Source: Asparagopsis taxiformis (Eukaryota > Rhodophyta > Florideophyceae > Bonnemaisoniales > Bonnemaisoniaceae). From it: a stretch of DNA of 64,000 nucleotides. A program made the translations under genes and the position numbers. The notes under the pieces were generated by a model, which saw nothing but the letters and a program-made list of their open reading frames with translations, searched no databases and had not been told where the DNA came from. Within the stretch, counting starts at the first letter, position 1; the number at the start of each line of letters is the position of its first letter. Below, piece after piece: positions 54,953-64,000 of the stretch. The stretch is from assembly GCA_030407315.1 (NCBI GenBank), contig JALQPE010000606.1:1-64000 (forward strand). Reading direction: 5' to 3'.

Positions 54953-57181
54953 ATGGTCACTACGCGTAGCACCGATACCCACACTCCGCGGCCCGCCGGC
55001 TCTGCTGGAGGTGGAGCGAGGAACCCTTCGCAGGGCGCTCCCTCCCTCGTCGGAGCCGGTGCGCCGCCAGCGACGGAAGCGTCCGTCGCGCCCGCCCCAT
55101 CCGTTAGGGCGGGTCAAGCCGTTGCTTCGCAGGCCGTCGCCTCTTCGTCTCGCCCGATGGCTCCATCTCGCCTGGTGGCTTCCGTGACGCCTGCCGAGGC
55201 TGCTAGGGCCGATGCCCCACGGGATGATGACGCAACGGCGTCCGACTCGGGGAATTCGTCACCCGTCATTCCGGCTGCCGCGGCCCCGTCGACGGGTGCA
55301 GCCGCGATGGCAGCGGCCGCTCGTTCGCGTCGTGCTGTGGCGGCGGCCCGCACGGGCGTGCCTCGTCGTGACGGTTCGCCTCGTTCTCCTCGTCGGGATC
55401 CCTCGCCGGAGGGTGGTGACCCCGTTGGGACAGTCGGCACCGCCTCACGTGGCGGTGTGGCGCTCAACGTAGGCGTCCTGACCCACGCGTGGGCTGCGTT
55501 GCCCCGCGTGGGCATTACGGATGACGATCTCGCCACGTTGGCAAAGGATCGTCTGGACGCCCGCGCGGTTGTCGACTACATGCGTTCCGCCGAGGATACG
55601 TGGGGGCGGGCAGCCGGGCGTCGTTTCGCCAACGGGCCACCGGGATCGGAACGTTACCAGATCCCGGCGTCGATACGTTGCGACCGCTCGTGGTTGCGTG
55701 ACGTCAACGACGCGATCTACGTCGATCGTATGGACGCCTTCCTGTGGAAGGGGACGCCCGAGGAACCGCCGTTCATCTCGGTGGCGTCCGTATTCGTATG
55801 TCCGCGGACACTTTCCGAAAGGCAACGTGCCGAATGGAAGACTGCTCTTTCGTTGAGCGTCATCTCCAAAAGCGTCGTGTCGTACGACGACCATTTCGCG
55901 CTCCGTCACGTGAACGCAGACGACTACCGCGTGTCGCACGCGTCAGCTCCGTGGGTCGTCCCGAGCGAGCTCTACTTCCCGCCGTTGCCGGAAGTAGTAG
56001 AGGAGTTTCCGTATCCTCGTGGATCGTCCACATTGCTACCACGCGTGGTGCATTATTTTACCGATGCCGTGAAGGACGCGCCTGCCCCCGTGAAGGAACG
56101 TTTCCTCATGGCCGTGGATATCGAACACGCAGCGATGCTCGCGTGCTCGCTGTTCGTGGAACGTCGTGTGTTCGGGCGCGCGTGCCTGCTGCCGGAGTCC
56201 ACGTTGGACTTCCTGGCCGACTACGAGATGCTTCGTGCAATCCCGGTGGACGGTTCCGATACGTTCGTCTCCGTTACCAGCGCGTTGGCTGAGGCTCGCG
56301 GCGCCCTTGCGTTGGGGCCGGAGTATCGGGTTATACGTCCCGATTACGCAAGCGGCGATAACCAGGAGTTCGTCTCCGTGCGTAGCGATGGGGCTTACGT
56401 GCCGCGGGTCGCTTCCCGTTCCGAACGCCGTCGTGGCAATCGTACCGGTTATTTCGGTGGCCTCGGGGGCAACGAGCGCCCCCGAGGGACGCGTTCTGGC
56501 CGTCGTGGCCATCAAAACGAAGCGCCGCGTGCGCCGGATCCTCGAGAGATCGTGCCACGCGAGGCTACGGGAGGGGGCAACGTTGCCCGCGTCGGTCGTC
56601 CGGATGTGGCCACGCCGGCCGAGCGCGCGCCACGGTTCGTGAGCCTGGACGACCGCGTCTCCGATGAGGATGCCCGTCGGCTTCTCGGTACGTCGATGGC
56701 CGCTCCGCCTCGTGCGGACGGCTGGGTTATTCGTTCCCTCATTACGTCCGTGGCTCGCGCAGCCGAAGATTTCAGAGCCCAGACGTTGGATCTGACTGCC
56801 CGCTTGGCAACGGAGCGCGCGATTTCGGAACGTCTCGCCGCGGCGACTCGTGGTTACGCACCGCCCGTTGGTGGTCGTAACGATCCTTACGCATTTGCGA
56901 GTGGCGGCGGCTTCGGCGACCCCGTCGGGTATGGTCACGCAGCGGCGTACCTGCCACGCGACCCCGCTTCGGCGCGCCCTTCGGATACGCGCAGTCACGG
57001 GACTGCGGACCCTTACGCCAGGGACCCCGCGTCGCGTCGCGAGCGAGCCCCCGTGGTCACGCAGACCGTCGATCCGTACGCGCCGGGCTTCGTTCAGCCC
57101 AGTCGCAGCCGCAGCCACGATAGCCGCGGCGAAGGCCCTGGTCCGTATGACCCTGCGGGCAAGCGTTCTCGTCGCTACTAG
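54953..57181 (+). CDS. Gag-like structural protein of element E2
   Basis: The first ATG is 54953 (742 aa); an open frame continues 147 nt upstream without ATG. Residues 1-190 are low-complexity Ala/Pro/Ser/Arg. Residues about 190-440 look globular (LPRVGITDDDLATLAKDRLD, WVVPSELYFPPLPEVVEEF). Residues about 480-560 are Arg/Gly-rich and suitable for nucleic acid binding. A helical stretch (ITSVARAAEDFRAQTLDLTA) precedes a tail with repeated DPYA units ending in KRSRRY. No CCHC knuckle is present. Similar DPY motifs occur in the gag-like remnant at 14501-15434, which also reads away from an E2 LTR. Gag identity is inferred from place and character; an extra accessory ORF is the alternative. Codons end strongly in T. 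Confidence 0.5.
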   Translation: MVTTRSTDTHTPRPAGSAGGGARNPSQGAPSLVGAGAPPATEASVAPAPSVRAGQAVASQAVASSSRPMAPSRLVASVTPAEAARADAPRDDDATASDSGNSSPVIPAAAAPSTGAAAMAAAARSRRAVAAARTGVPRRDGSPRSPRRDPSPEGGDPVGTVGTASRGGVALNVGVLTHAWAALPRVGITDDDLATLAKDRLDARAVVDYMRSAEDTWGRAAGRRFANGPPGSERYQIPASIRCDRSWLRDVNDAIYVDRMDAFLWKGTPEEPPFISVASVFVCPRTLSERQRAEWKTALSLSVISKSVVSYDDHFALRHVNADDYRVSHASAPWVVPSELYFPPLPEVVEEFPYPRGSSTLLPRVVHYFTDAVKDAPAPVKERFLMAVDIEHAAMLACSLFVERRVFGRACLLPESTLDFLADYEMLRAIPVDGSDTFVSVTSALAEARGALALGPEYRVIRPDYASGDNQEFVSVRSDGAYVPRVASRSERRRGNRTGYFGGLGGNERPRGTRSGRRGHQNEAPRAPDPREIVPREATGGGNVARVGRPDVATPAERAPRFVSLDDRVSDEDARRLLGTSMAAPPRADGWVIRSLITSVARAAEDFRAQTLDLTARLATERAISERLAAATRGYAPPVGGRNDPYAFASGGGFGDPVGYGHAAAYLPRDPASARPSDTRSHGTADPYARDPASRRERAPVVTQTVDPYAPGFVQPSRSRSHDSRGEGPGPYDPAGKRSRRY

Positions 57182-59335
57182 GTCGTTCCTAGGTTAGTTC
57201 GTAGGCCACGTAGGCTTCTAGCATCGTGTTGCTTTCGTAAACTTTCGTCTTGTTTCTTTGCGTGATCGCATGGCTCCGTTGAGCTTCGTAATTCGTGTTT
57301 GGCAGGTCGTCTGCAGCGGGGGAGGGGTAAGCGTTAAGCCCCTCCCCACAATTTTTTTTGTTGTGGCGTCTACCCCGTTGGGCGTCGTAGAGCTTTCGTA
57401 GCTAGTCTTCCGCGTTCGCAGCGGCGTGTGCCCGTTGGCAGGTTCGTACAAATCGTAACTATTCGGCTAAGCGGCGGCGCGTAGCGGCGGCTTTTCACTG
57501 CGAGTGGTACGTTAACCTCGATCGTAGAGCCCGTTGGCGCGCGTATCATTTAGTAACTAACTCAAAAATCGTTTCCGCCGTCGTTTCTCGTTCGGATAAC
57601 CCCGTCGGGTGTCGAATTCCGTTGAGCATTCGAGCTCTTTGGCACGTAGCACGTCGGTGCCAATTTTAATTTGCTCCGATGAGCTGGACGGAAAATTCGC
57701 CAAACGTCAGGCCGACTCGCGCGTGAGTTGGCTTGACGTTTCACGCCGTTGCGTGTACGCGGCGGTGCGTCGTGGCGCGTCGCAGTTCCGTTGACAACGT
57801 CTTTGCCGGCGGGCTTGGCTTTTCGTATAGCCGTTAACACCGTTAGCGCCGTCGCGCTTTACGTTCCCGCGGCTTCACGTTAGCCGGTGGCGCAACCGTT
57901 GCGCTAGTCCGCTTCGCGTGGTGGCGTCGTTCGCCGCGGCGTCCGAGGAGCGTTTCGTTAGCTCATCCGTTATGTGGTGCGACGTGCACCTGGGCATACG
58001 TAATGCTCGCCCTCTACGCCGTTGCGTAATTTCGTTTATTCGCCTTGCGAACCCGACGGGGACACGATTGACGGAGTCGTTTCGCATGCCCGCGGGCGTT
58101 TGAGGCTGCCTCGTGAGCCAAGTTCGTCGGCAGACGTTGCCTTCAGCTGTGCCGTTTACGTTGGCTACCGCTTGTACGCCGTTGCGTATTCGTATTTCGT
58201 TTCGTGCGTTCGACCCGTTGAGGTACGTCGTTATCGTTACGACGTCCGCGTACCTCGCTCGTCTCCTGACCGACGTGGCCGGTGGCGCGTGCGCCTTCGA
58301 ATGCGTACGAGGTTGCAGCTTCGTTAGCTTTTACGGTTATGACGCGGACGTGTGCGTCTTCGTCTTCGTGACCGTACGTGGTCAACCCCTTTCGGGTTTG
58401 CTCGTGCGTTTCGACTAGCCGGCGGGCTTTTTGCTTTCGCGCGTCATTCGCTATGCCCGCGTGGCAGGACACCGTTGTGTCGTTCCGTGGTTGCCGTACG
58501 TGGCTGCCGTGTTCGGCATCGTGCCACACGATGGCGATTCGGTTCGCCGTCCGTTGTCGCGGCCTCGTTGGCTCGTCGTTCGCACGCTTTATTCGCGCGC
58601 TTCGTGCGCTGAGACCCGTTGGTCTAATTCGTCGGCTAACGTATAGCTTCGTTCCGCTTCGTGCGTGGAGTTTCGTAGTGAGGCCGTTGCCATCTTCGTT
58701 GGGGACGCGTCCGTCCTACGTCGTTTCTCCGCCTTCCGGCATCACGTTGCCGTTAGCTCGCGAGCTGTTTGGCGTTGACCTCGTTGGTCGATGCGACTCG
58801 TTGTCAGCGGCTGTCCACGGGGACGTACGATGGCTCACGTGACATGCCAAAATTACGAAATTTTCGGGGCACGCGTGTCCCGAGATTTGGCCGGATTAGC
58901 GCACTGTAATCGGCCCGATTTTTCGTACCGTGCGTCCATGGCCCGCTGGCCCAAGTATAATTTTTCGCGCGAAAAATCTGACGTGTTGTCCGTCCGTGGC
59001 CCGTGGTGTCGTCACCTTTGCCCGTGGGGCGGTCAACACTGTCGAGCCAGTCGTGGCTCTTCACATCGTGTGAATCGTCCGCGCGTGGACTCGTTGTCCA
59101 ATCTTTCGTTGGCGCTCGTGCCTCCACCAACGTATGGTGTCGAAAACGAAAAGAGCGACGGCTCTAGCACGCATCGCGCCCCCCCCCAACGCAAGGGTGG
59201 ACGTCCCGGCCACTCGTTGTGCCTTCGCTTCTCGTTCGTGCGGCTCGTCGCCTTCGTTTGTTGCATCGTGCAACGTCGCGCACGCGTGCGCTTAACCCGA
59301 CGCTCGTGTGCGTTTTCGGGGACCGTCGTGGCCTT
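57182..59335. other. Gene-free centre of element E2 (2.15 kb)
   Basis: Both flanking genes end here. The + strand is T/G-rich with endless CGTT, TTCG and CCCGTTGG words, the same style as the flanking genes. Short frames follow from this bias and carry no features. I found no LTR ends or primer site inside. Confidence 0.55.
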
Positions 59336-62300
59336 TCACGTTGTTGCTCGTCGCACGCGTGCGAAGTATCGAGAGACGCTCTCTTCAGATACGTTCCGGC
59401 GGGGCTCCCACGTAGGGTTACGATACCCGACCCACTTCACGAGGAAGTCTAACGTTCCGTCCTCGTTCACGCGGTGGTTGAGTAGGTCGTCTACTACATA
59501 CGCCGGACCGTCGCGGTTCTTGTCGAGGTCTGCCTCGGTGGCATCGTATGGCTCCGGCGGGGGCGCGTTCGCCGGCGTTGGCGCGTACGCAACGCGGTCC
59601 GAGTTGACACGTTCAACTACGTCTCCTCGTTGGATGACGAACGTTCGTACGTCGTTACGTAGTACGCGGAACGGTCCCAACGCGTGGTTGCCGAGCTTCG
59701 TGCCCTTCGTGGTCCCGTCCGTCGGGTCGATGAATACGTATTCTCCCGCGCGGATGTTTCGATTCGAGACACGGACTCGCTTGTCGAAATTTCGTTTATA
59801 ACGTGCCTGCGCGGCCTTCAGCGTTCGATACGCGTTATCCATCGTTGTGGCGAGCTCACGAACGTAAGTGGCTCGCCCTCCCCCGTCGGGTAGTTCGCGG
59901 TTCGTTACCGACGTGTGTAGCGCCAACGGTGGCGGTGGATTCGTGAGAATCAAATCGAAGGGCGTCGTGCCCGTGCTCGAATGCACATGCGTGTTGTACG
60001 CAAACGTTAACGCCGATGCGTATCGATCCCAGTCGTTCTGGTTTTCGTTCACGTAATTGCGCAGCATCGCCAGGATCGTCCTGTTGTAGCGCTCCACCTG
60101 CCCGTTCGTTTGGGGGTGGTACGTCGACGTAAAGACGTTCGTTACGCCAATCTCGTTGCAAACGCGCTGGAAGAACTTAGCAGCGAACTGCTTTCCGTTG
60201 TCGCTTATGAGCGTCCGTGGGGGTCCATACGAGAAGACCCACGCGTTGACGAACGCACTCGCCACGTTGGCGGAATCGATATTACGTAGAGGTACGACTC
60301 TAGTCAGCTTCGTGAAGCGGTCCGTTATCACGAGAATAAATCGGTTACCACGCGTGGTCTTCGTAAGCGGACCTAGTATGTCGATACATAGGTCTCGCAA
60401 CGGCTCCGTAGCCGGAAATAAACGTAACGGGTTCGTCCGTTTGCGAAGCTTCACGCGGTTCTTCGCACATCCAACGCAGTTTCGTACCGTTGCGTGGATG
60501 TCGGCGGCCATCGCGGGCCAGTAGTACGTCCTCCGTAGGGTGTAGTACATACGTGTTTGCCCGGGATGTCCAGCGAGGACGTGGTGGTGCGTTAACTCCA
60601 GCAGCCGCGGCCGTAACGAAGCCGGCACAACGATTTGTGTACGTTCCTCGTCGTGAGGGTTCCGGCGTCGGAGTAGGCCATCGTGGCCTTCGAAGAATGC
60701 AGCGTCCTGCGTCTCGGACTGTCGTGTCAGTATCGTTTGACAGAACGCGTCCTCGCGTTGAGCTTCGATAAGCTCGTCCCTCGTAATGGGAAGCTGAACG
60801 TCAGCTGGTGGCACGCGTGCCGAATCGTCTTCAGCAGCGCGCTGTTCGTCGAGGAAATCCGGTTCCTCGTCGAGAACGTCATCGAGCGACGCGTCGCGGT
60901 TGAACTCGAGTCCATCGTTGCCAGCCGTCGCGGCTGGTGTCCGTTCGTCACGAGTCTCGTTCGACGGGTCGTCGTGACCCCTGGCATTCGTTGCCTTTTT
61001 ACGTACGGACGTCGTTCGTCCTTGCCCATTTCGTGTGGGTTGTCGACGACTGCGAGTCGTCACGAGGACCGCGTCCCCGTACGATGGTACGTCATCGTCG
61101 ACGGGTCGACCGTCGTCATACGTAGATATCACACGTGATAAAGCGTCAGGTACCTGGTGCACGCGCCCAGGCCTGTACGTAACTTCGAAATCGAATTCGG
61201 CAACGCGTAGCCTCCATCGTAGTAGTCGTCCGGACGCGTCCGTCAACGTCATCAGCCAACGTAAGGCTTCGTGGTCCGTACGTACGGTGAACCGCTGACC
61301 CTCTACGTAGGGTCGGAGCGACGTTATCGCCCAGACGACGGAGTAGCACTCGCGCTCGGTCGCCGAGTAACCACGTTCGGTTTCGTTAAGGGTCTTCGAC
61401 CAGTACCCAATCGGCACCCATTCGTTGGGCTTATCTTCGTTTTGCTGCTGGAGCAACGTAGCTCCCAGCTGATACGCCGACGCGTCGGTATCGATCATGA
61501 ACGGACGTCCCGCCTTCGGAAGGTGCAATACTGGTGGCGACACCAGTATTGTCTTCAACGTTTCGAACGCATTCGTTTGCGCGTCAGTTGGATTCGTCCA
61601 ATCGGGGGAAGCGTCCTTCTTCAACATCGTGTTGAGTGGCCGAGCGATCTCGGCATACGCCTTTACGAAACGGCGGTAAACGTTGGCCGCGCCCAAAAAC
61701 GATCGACATTGCGTCTTGTCTCGCGGGAACGTAGCCGTACGAAAGGCTTCCTTGTTCCGTGCTGCGACGTGCAGCTTCCCTGGGGTAATCACGTGCCCCA
61801 GGTAGTCAACTCGTGGTTGAAAGAACGAGCACTTCGTGAGCTTTAACGTTACTCCCGCTGCGCGTAGCAGGGAAAGCACCTGGTCAACGTGACCCAGGTG
61901 AGACTCGAGGTCTTTCGAAAAGACGATTACGTCGTCTAAGTAAACAAGGCACGATTGCCAACGTACTCCGGAGAGGATGATGTCCAACGTCCGCTGAAAC
62001 GTAGCGGGGGCATTTCGTAGCCCGAATGGCATTCGCACGTAGCGATACGTTCCCATGAAAGACGTAAACGTTGTCTTATCACGGTCCTCGGCGGAGACGG
62101 GCACTTGCCAGTAACCGGCGTTACAGTCGAGTGTCGTGAAGATGGCGGCGTCGCCCAACGAATCGAGGCAGTCTTCCATACGAGGAAGCGGGTACGAATC
62201 AGCGATCGTTTTCGCGTTCAAACGCCTGTAGTCGACACAGAAACGTAAGGATCCGTCCTTCTTCGGCACCAACACGATTGGTGACGCCCATTCGCTGGAC

Positions 62301-63937
62301 GCGGGTTCGATAACCCCTTCGTTGAGCATCTTCGTGATCTGCTCCTCGGCTATCGTACGTAAAGCCGGACCCTGACGATAGGGCATTGAACGTATGGGCC
62401 GCGTGCCCGGTTCGAGTTCGATTCGATGCTCCGTAGCATTGATTTCGCCGAGGCGTCCGCTCGTCCACATTGACGAATGTGTAGCTAGCATCTCGTTGAT
62501 GCGCTTTCGTAAATCCTCGTCGTCGAGGTGCGACAAATCGATTGTCGACTGCCAATCCGTGGCGGGGTCGTTCCCCTTTTCGTTGACCAACGGGTCTGGC
62601 GTTTCGTCGCCCAACCCGTTCGTATTTGTCCGCGTCGTCGCGTCGACTAGCGGTAGGTTCAAAACCTTCGCGAGGGCTTCGCCGCCCTCACGCTTGAGTG
62701 GGACGATTCCCAACGGGGAGCGTACCGCGTACGCAATCGTCGCGCCTTTCGGCAGCTCGCGGTCCTTCTTCGTGAAGTTAGATACGATAATAGAGAACGT
62801 CTCTCTGGGTCCTACGTCGACCACTCCGTTGGCTATACGAAGCCCATGCCGGAATTGCACCGACGCTTTCGGTTCGAGGAACACGAGTCCGGTCGCATCC
62901 GTCGTCACGTTGACGGTCCGTTGCGACATCGCCGGTACACGCGTGTACTTCGTCAGGCGAACCGAAAACGTTCGGCTTGGCCGATTCGAGGCCGCGTTAC
63001 GCTCGCGGCGTTTCGGGTGTTCCACGTTTGGATTCGTCTCTTCCCCCTCCTCGTATGGAGTCGTCGTATCACCCTCCGCGATAATGGGTATCGTATCTCC
63101 TCGATGGAGGTCGATCGTTTGCGCTCGACAGCGTATAGCATCGACATGCTTCGACATGAACGACGTGCCCATTATGACGGGGACAGCCAGCGTGTTGGCT
63201 ACGAAGAATTTTACGCGGAACAGCGAGTTCCCCAGCCTGACACGAAGCAGGATGGCGCCTTCGATAGGCAAACGTCGCCCGTTGGCGTCTCCGAGCTTCG
63301 GTAGCTCTTCGTCACGTAGACAGCGGTCGACCCAGTCGTAGGGTAGTAAACTTGTTCGTATCAAGTTGTAGCCGCTGCACGTATCCATCGCGATGGTAAT
63401 CGCCCTCATCACGTTGAGGTCTAGTCCGATCGTTCCGGATACGATATAATGCTTCGACGCAAGTAGGCACGTATGCCCGTCGAGGACCAACGGTTCGGTC
63501 CTGACCGGCGCGCGGTCTACGTCTTCGCTAGCGGTTCGTCGCTTCACCGTATGAGCCCGTATGGCTTCTTTTGCGTCGACACGCTTCGTATAAGCCGCGT
63601 GCTTGGCTTTCTCGCGCTCGGAAGCGTCGTGCTTCCGGGTAGCGCGTCTCGCTCGTCTGCGAGGCTTCCTCTTCGTGTGAGGTTCGTTTGTCCCGTCGGA
63701 CTTCGTTTCTTCCCCCACGTCGGGTGTCGTGTGACTCGAGTTGGCCTTCGCGGCCGTGAGCTTTACGTAACTCTCGTTCATCGGTGAGCCTGCGGAGGAC
63801 CAATCATCGACGTCGGTCGTCCCCCTTTTACGTAAGGGTTCAGGCGATGTGGGTGGCTCGTGACCTACATCGCCTGGTCGTTTTCCGGCGCGAGGCCGTT
63901 CGACACGTCGTCGTCGTGAGCCCACGAAGCTCGTTCG
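59336..63937 (-). CDS. Ty3/gypsy chromovirus Pol polyprotein (protease, RT, RNase H, integrase, chromodomain)
   Basis: The frame is open from after a stop at 63938-63940 to 59336; the first ATG is at 63781, so either a 1481-aa product starts there or it is made by frameshift from upstream. Counting from 63925: protease near residue 181 (IAMDTCSGYNLIR, with Cys at the usual Gly of D-T-G), reverse transcriptase about 540-720 (YRRLNAKTIADSYPLPR, YLDDVIVFS), RNase H about 785-920 (DTDASAYQLGATL), HHCC integrase finger about 1110-1150, catalytic core with Asp in DILGPL, Asp in LISDNGKQF and Glu in TNGQVERYN, and a C-terminal chromodomain about 1470-1525 (FLVKWVGYRNPTWEPRRNV). All key residues but the protease Gly are intact, so the copy is probably young. 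It faces the gag-like gene. Confidence 0.9.
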   Translation of the reverse strand, partial: RTSFVGSRRRRVERPRAGKRPGDVGHEPPTSPEPLRKRGTTDVDDWSSAGSPMNESYVKLTAAKANSSHTTPDVGEETKSDGTNEPHTKRKPRRRARRATRKHDASEREKAKHAAYTKRVDAKEAIRAHTVKRRTASEDVDRAPVRTEPLVLDGHTCLLASKHYIVSGTIGLDLNVMRAITIAMDTCSGYNLIRTSLLPYDWVDRCLRDEELPKLGDANGRRLPIEGAILLRVRLGNSLFRVKFFVANTLAVPVIMGTSFMSKHVDAIRCRAQTIDLHRGDTIPIIAEGDTTTPYEEGEETNPNVEHPKRRERNAASNRPSRTFSVRLTKYTRVPAMSQRTVNVTTDATGLVFLEPKASVQFRHGLRIANGVVDVGPRETFSIIVSNFTKKDRELPKGATIAYAVRSPLGIVPLKREGGEALAKVLNLPLVDATTRTNTNGLGDETPDPLVNEKGNDPATDWQSTIDLSHLDDEDLRKRINEMLATHSSMWTSGRLGEINATEHRIELEPGTRPIRSMPYRQGPALRTIAEEQITKMLNEGVIEPASSEWASPIVLVPKKDGSLRFCVDYRRLNAKTIADSYPLPRMEDCLDSLGDAAIFTTLDCNAGYWQVPVSAEDRDKTTFTSFMGTYRYVRMPFGLRNAPATFQRTLDIILSGVRWQSCLVYLDDVIVFSKDLESHLGHVDQVLSLLRAAGVTLKLTKCSFFQPRVDYLGHVITPGKLHVAARNKEAFRTATFPRDKTQCRSFLGAANVYRRFVKAYAEIARPLNTMLKKDASPDWTNPTDAQTNAFETLKTILVSPPVLHLPKAGRPFMIDTDASAYQLGATLLQQQNEDKPNEWVPIGYWSKTLNETERGYSATERECYSVVWAITSLRPYVEGQRFTVRTDHEALRWLMTLTDASGRLLRWRLRVAEFDFEVTYRPGRVHQVPDALSRVISTYDDGRPVDDDVPSYGDAVLVTTRSRRQPTRNGQGRTTSVRKKATNARGHDDPSNETRDERTPAATAGNDGLEFNRDASLDDVLDEEPDFLDEQRAAEDDSARVPPADVQLPITRDELIEAQREDAFCQTILTRQSETQDAAFFEGHDGLLRRRNPHDEERTQIVVPASLRPRLLELTHHHVLAGHPGQTRMYYTLRRTYYWPAMAADIHATVRNCVGCAKNRVKLRKRTNPLRLFPATEPLRDLCIDILGPLTKTTRGNRFILVITDRFTKLTRVVPLRNIDSANVASAFVNAWVFSYGPPRTLISDNGKQFAAKFFQRVCNEIGVTNVFTSTYHPQTNGQVERYNRTILAMLRNYVNENQNDWDRYASALTFAYNTHVHSSTGTTPFDLILTNPPPPLALHTSVTNRELPDGGGRATYVRELATTMDNAYRTLKAAQARYKRNFDKRVRVSNRNIRAGEYVFIDPTDGTTKGTKLGNHALGPFRVLRNDVRTFVIQRGDVVERVNSDRVAYAPTPANAPPPEPYDATEADLDKNRDGPAYVVDDLLNHRVNEDGTLDFLVKWVGYRNPTWEPRRNVSEESVSRYFARVRRATT

Positions 63938-64000
63938 TCATCGTGACTCGTTTCCACCTCGAGTGGTGTTTCGTCAGCGGAAGTCGTCACGTAGACTCCG

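Larger units (their letters stand above)
53696..64000. mobile_element. E2 LTR retroelement with opposed gag-like and pol genes (partial)
   Basis: An LTR is followed by a gag-like gene on the + strand, a 2.1-kb gene-free centre and a chromovirus-type pol on the - strand that runs to the window edge. No LTR boundary is seen between gag-like gene and pol. From about 54.4 kb to the end the + strand is persistently rich in T over A, whichever strand is coding, which favours one element over two. The right LTR, which would settle this, is outside the window. Confidence 0.5.

Noticed and set aside
56036..57118. 360-codon - strand frame opposite the gag-like gene
   Set aside because: It lies wholly inside the longer + strand frame and arises from the GC/CGT-rich codon use there; it shows no domain.
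58791..59801. 336-codon + strand frame at the end of pol
   Set aside because: It overlaps the integrase end and chromodomain on the other strand and begins without a convincing start.
62394..63341. 315-codon + strand frame opposite pol
   Set aside because: It is antisense to clear protease and reverse transcriptase motifs and has no features of its own.
1..64000. CRISPR arrays, bacterial operons or phage genes
   Set aside because: No regularly spaced short repeats or bacterial gene arrangements occur; spliceosomal introns and eukaryotic families dominate.

Overview
The window is eukaryotic nuclear DNA. The host genes are short and compact, sit on both strands, and have few, small introns (about 59-110 nt) with GTACGT/GTAAGT/GTATGT donors. 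Host functions include NOP16, a methionine sulfoxide reductase, phosphoglycerate kinase, a GRASP Golgi protein, a FANCI-like repair protein, an ARID chromatin subunit, an intron-containing tRNA-Leu and two DnaJ-type zinc-finger proteins with plastid-like leaders. Compact genes, probable plastid proteins and abundant LTR elements suggest a photosynthetic protist; a multicellular (florideophyte) red alga is my best guess, but no decisive taxonomic marker is present.

Layout. (1) 1-8.2 kb: accessory block with a frame-broken DNA (N6-adenine type) methyltransferase followed by a SET-domain protein, a large unrecognised coiled-coil protein, and, convergent to it, a zinc-finger DDE-transposase-like protein with one +1 frameshift. 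I read this as a DNA transposon, or the remains of one, carrying chromatin-modifying genes. (2) 8.8-10.7 kb: a perfect 38-bp palindrome, a ~585-bp tandem duplication packed with splice-site-like signals, and short tandem repeats. (3) 10.8-18.8 kb: nested retroelements: a Ty1/copia element (Gag, protease, integrase) cut off at the start of its reverse transcriptase by an LTR of a second family (here E1), then an inverted fragment of a third family (E2: LTR plus gag-like gene). (4) 18.9-20.6 kb: unrecognised genes or remnants. (5) 21.2-50.2 kb: dense host genes, several in divergent pairs sharing 160-400 bp. Two secreted metallo-beta-lactamase-fold paralogues with the same intron positions lie at 45.8-46.9 and 49.1-50.2 kb. 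(6) 50.2-53.4 kb: no gene seen. (7) 53.4-64.0 kb: an E1 LTR fragment immediately followed by an E2 LTR, a gag-like gene on the + strand, a 2.1-kb gene-free centre, and a full chromodomain Ty3/gypsy pol on the - strand running off the window.

The two most interesting points are the methyltransferase/SET/transposase block and the apparently ambisense E2 LTR element, whose gag-like and pol genes face each other while the whole 10-kb block shares one strand-composition skew. Intron-containing gene models are my own reconstructions; several are supported by total lengths divisible by three and by restored family motifs.
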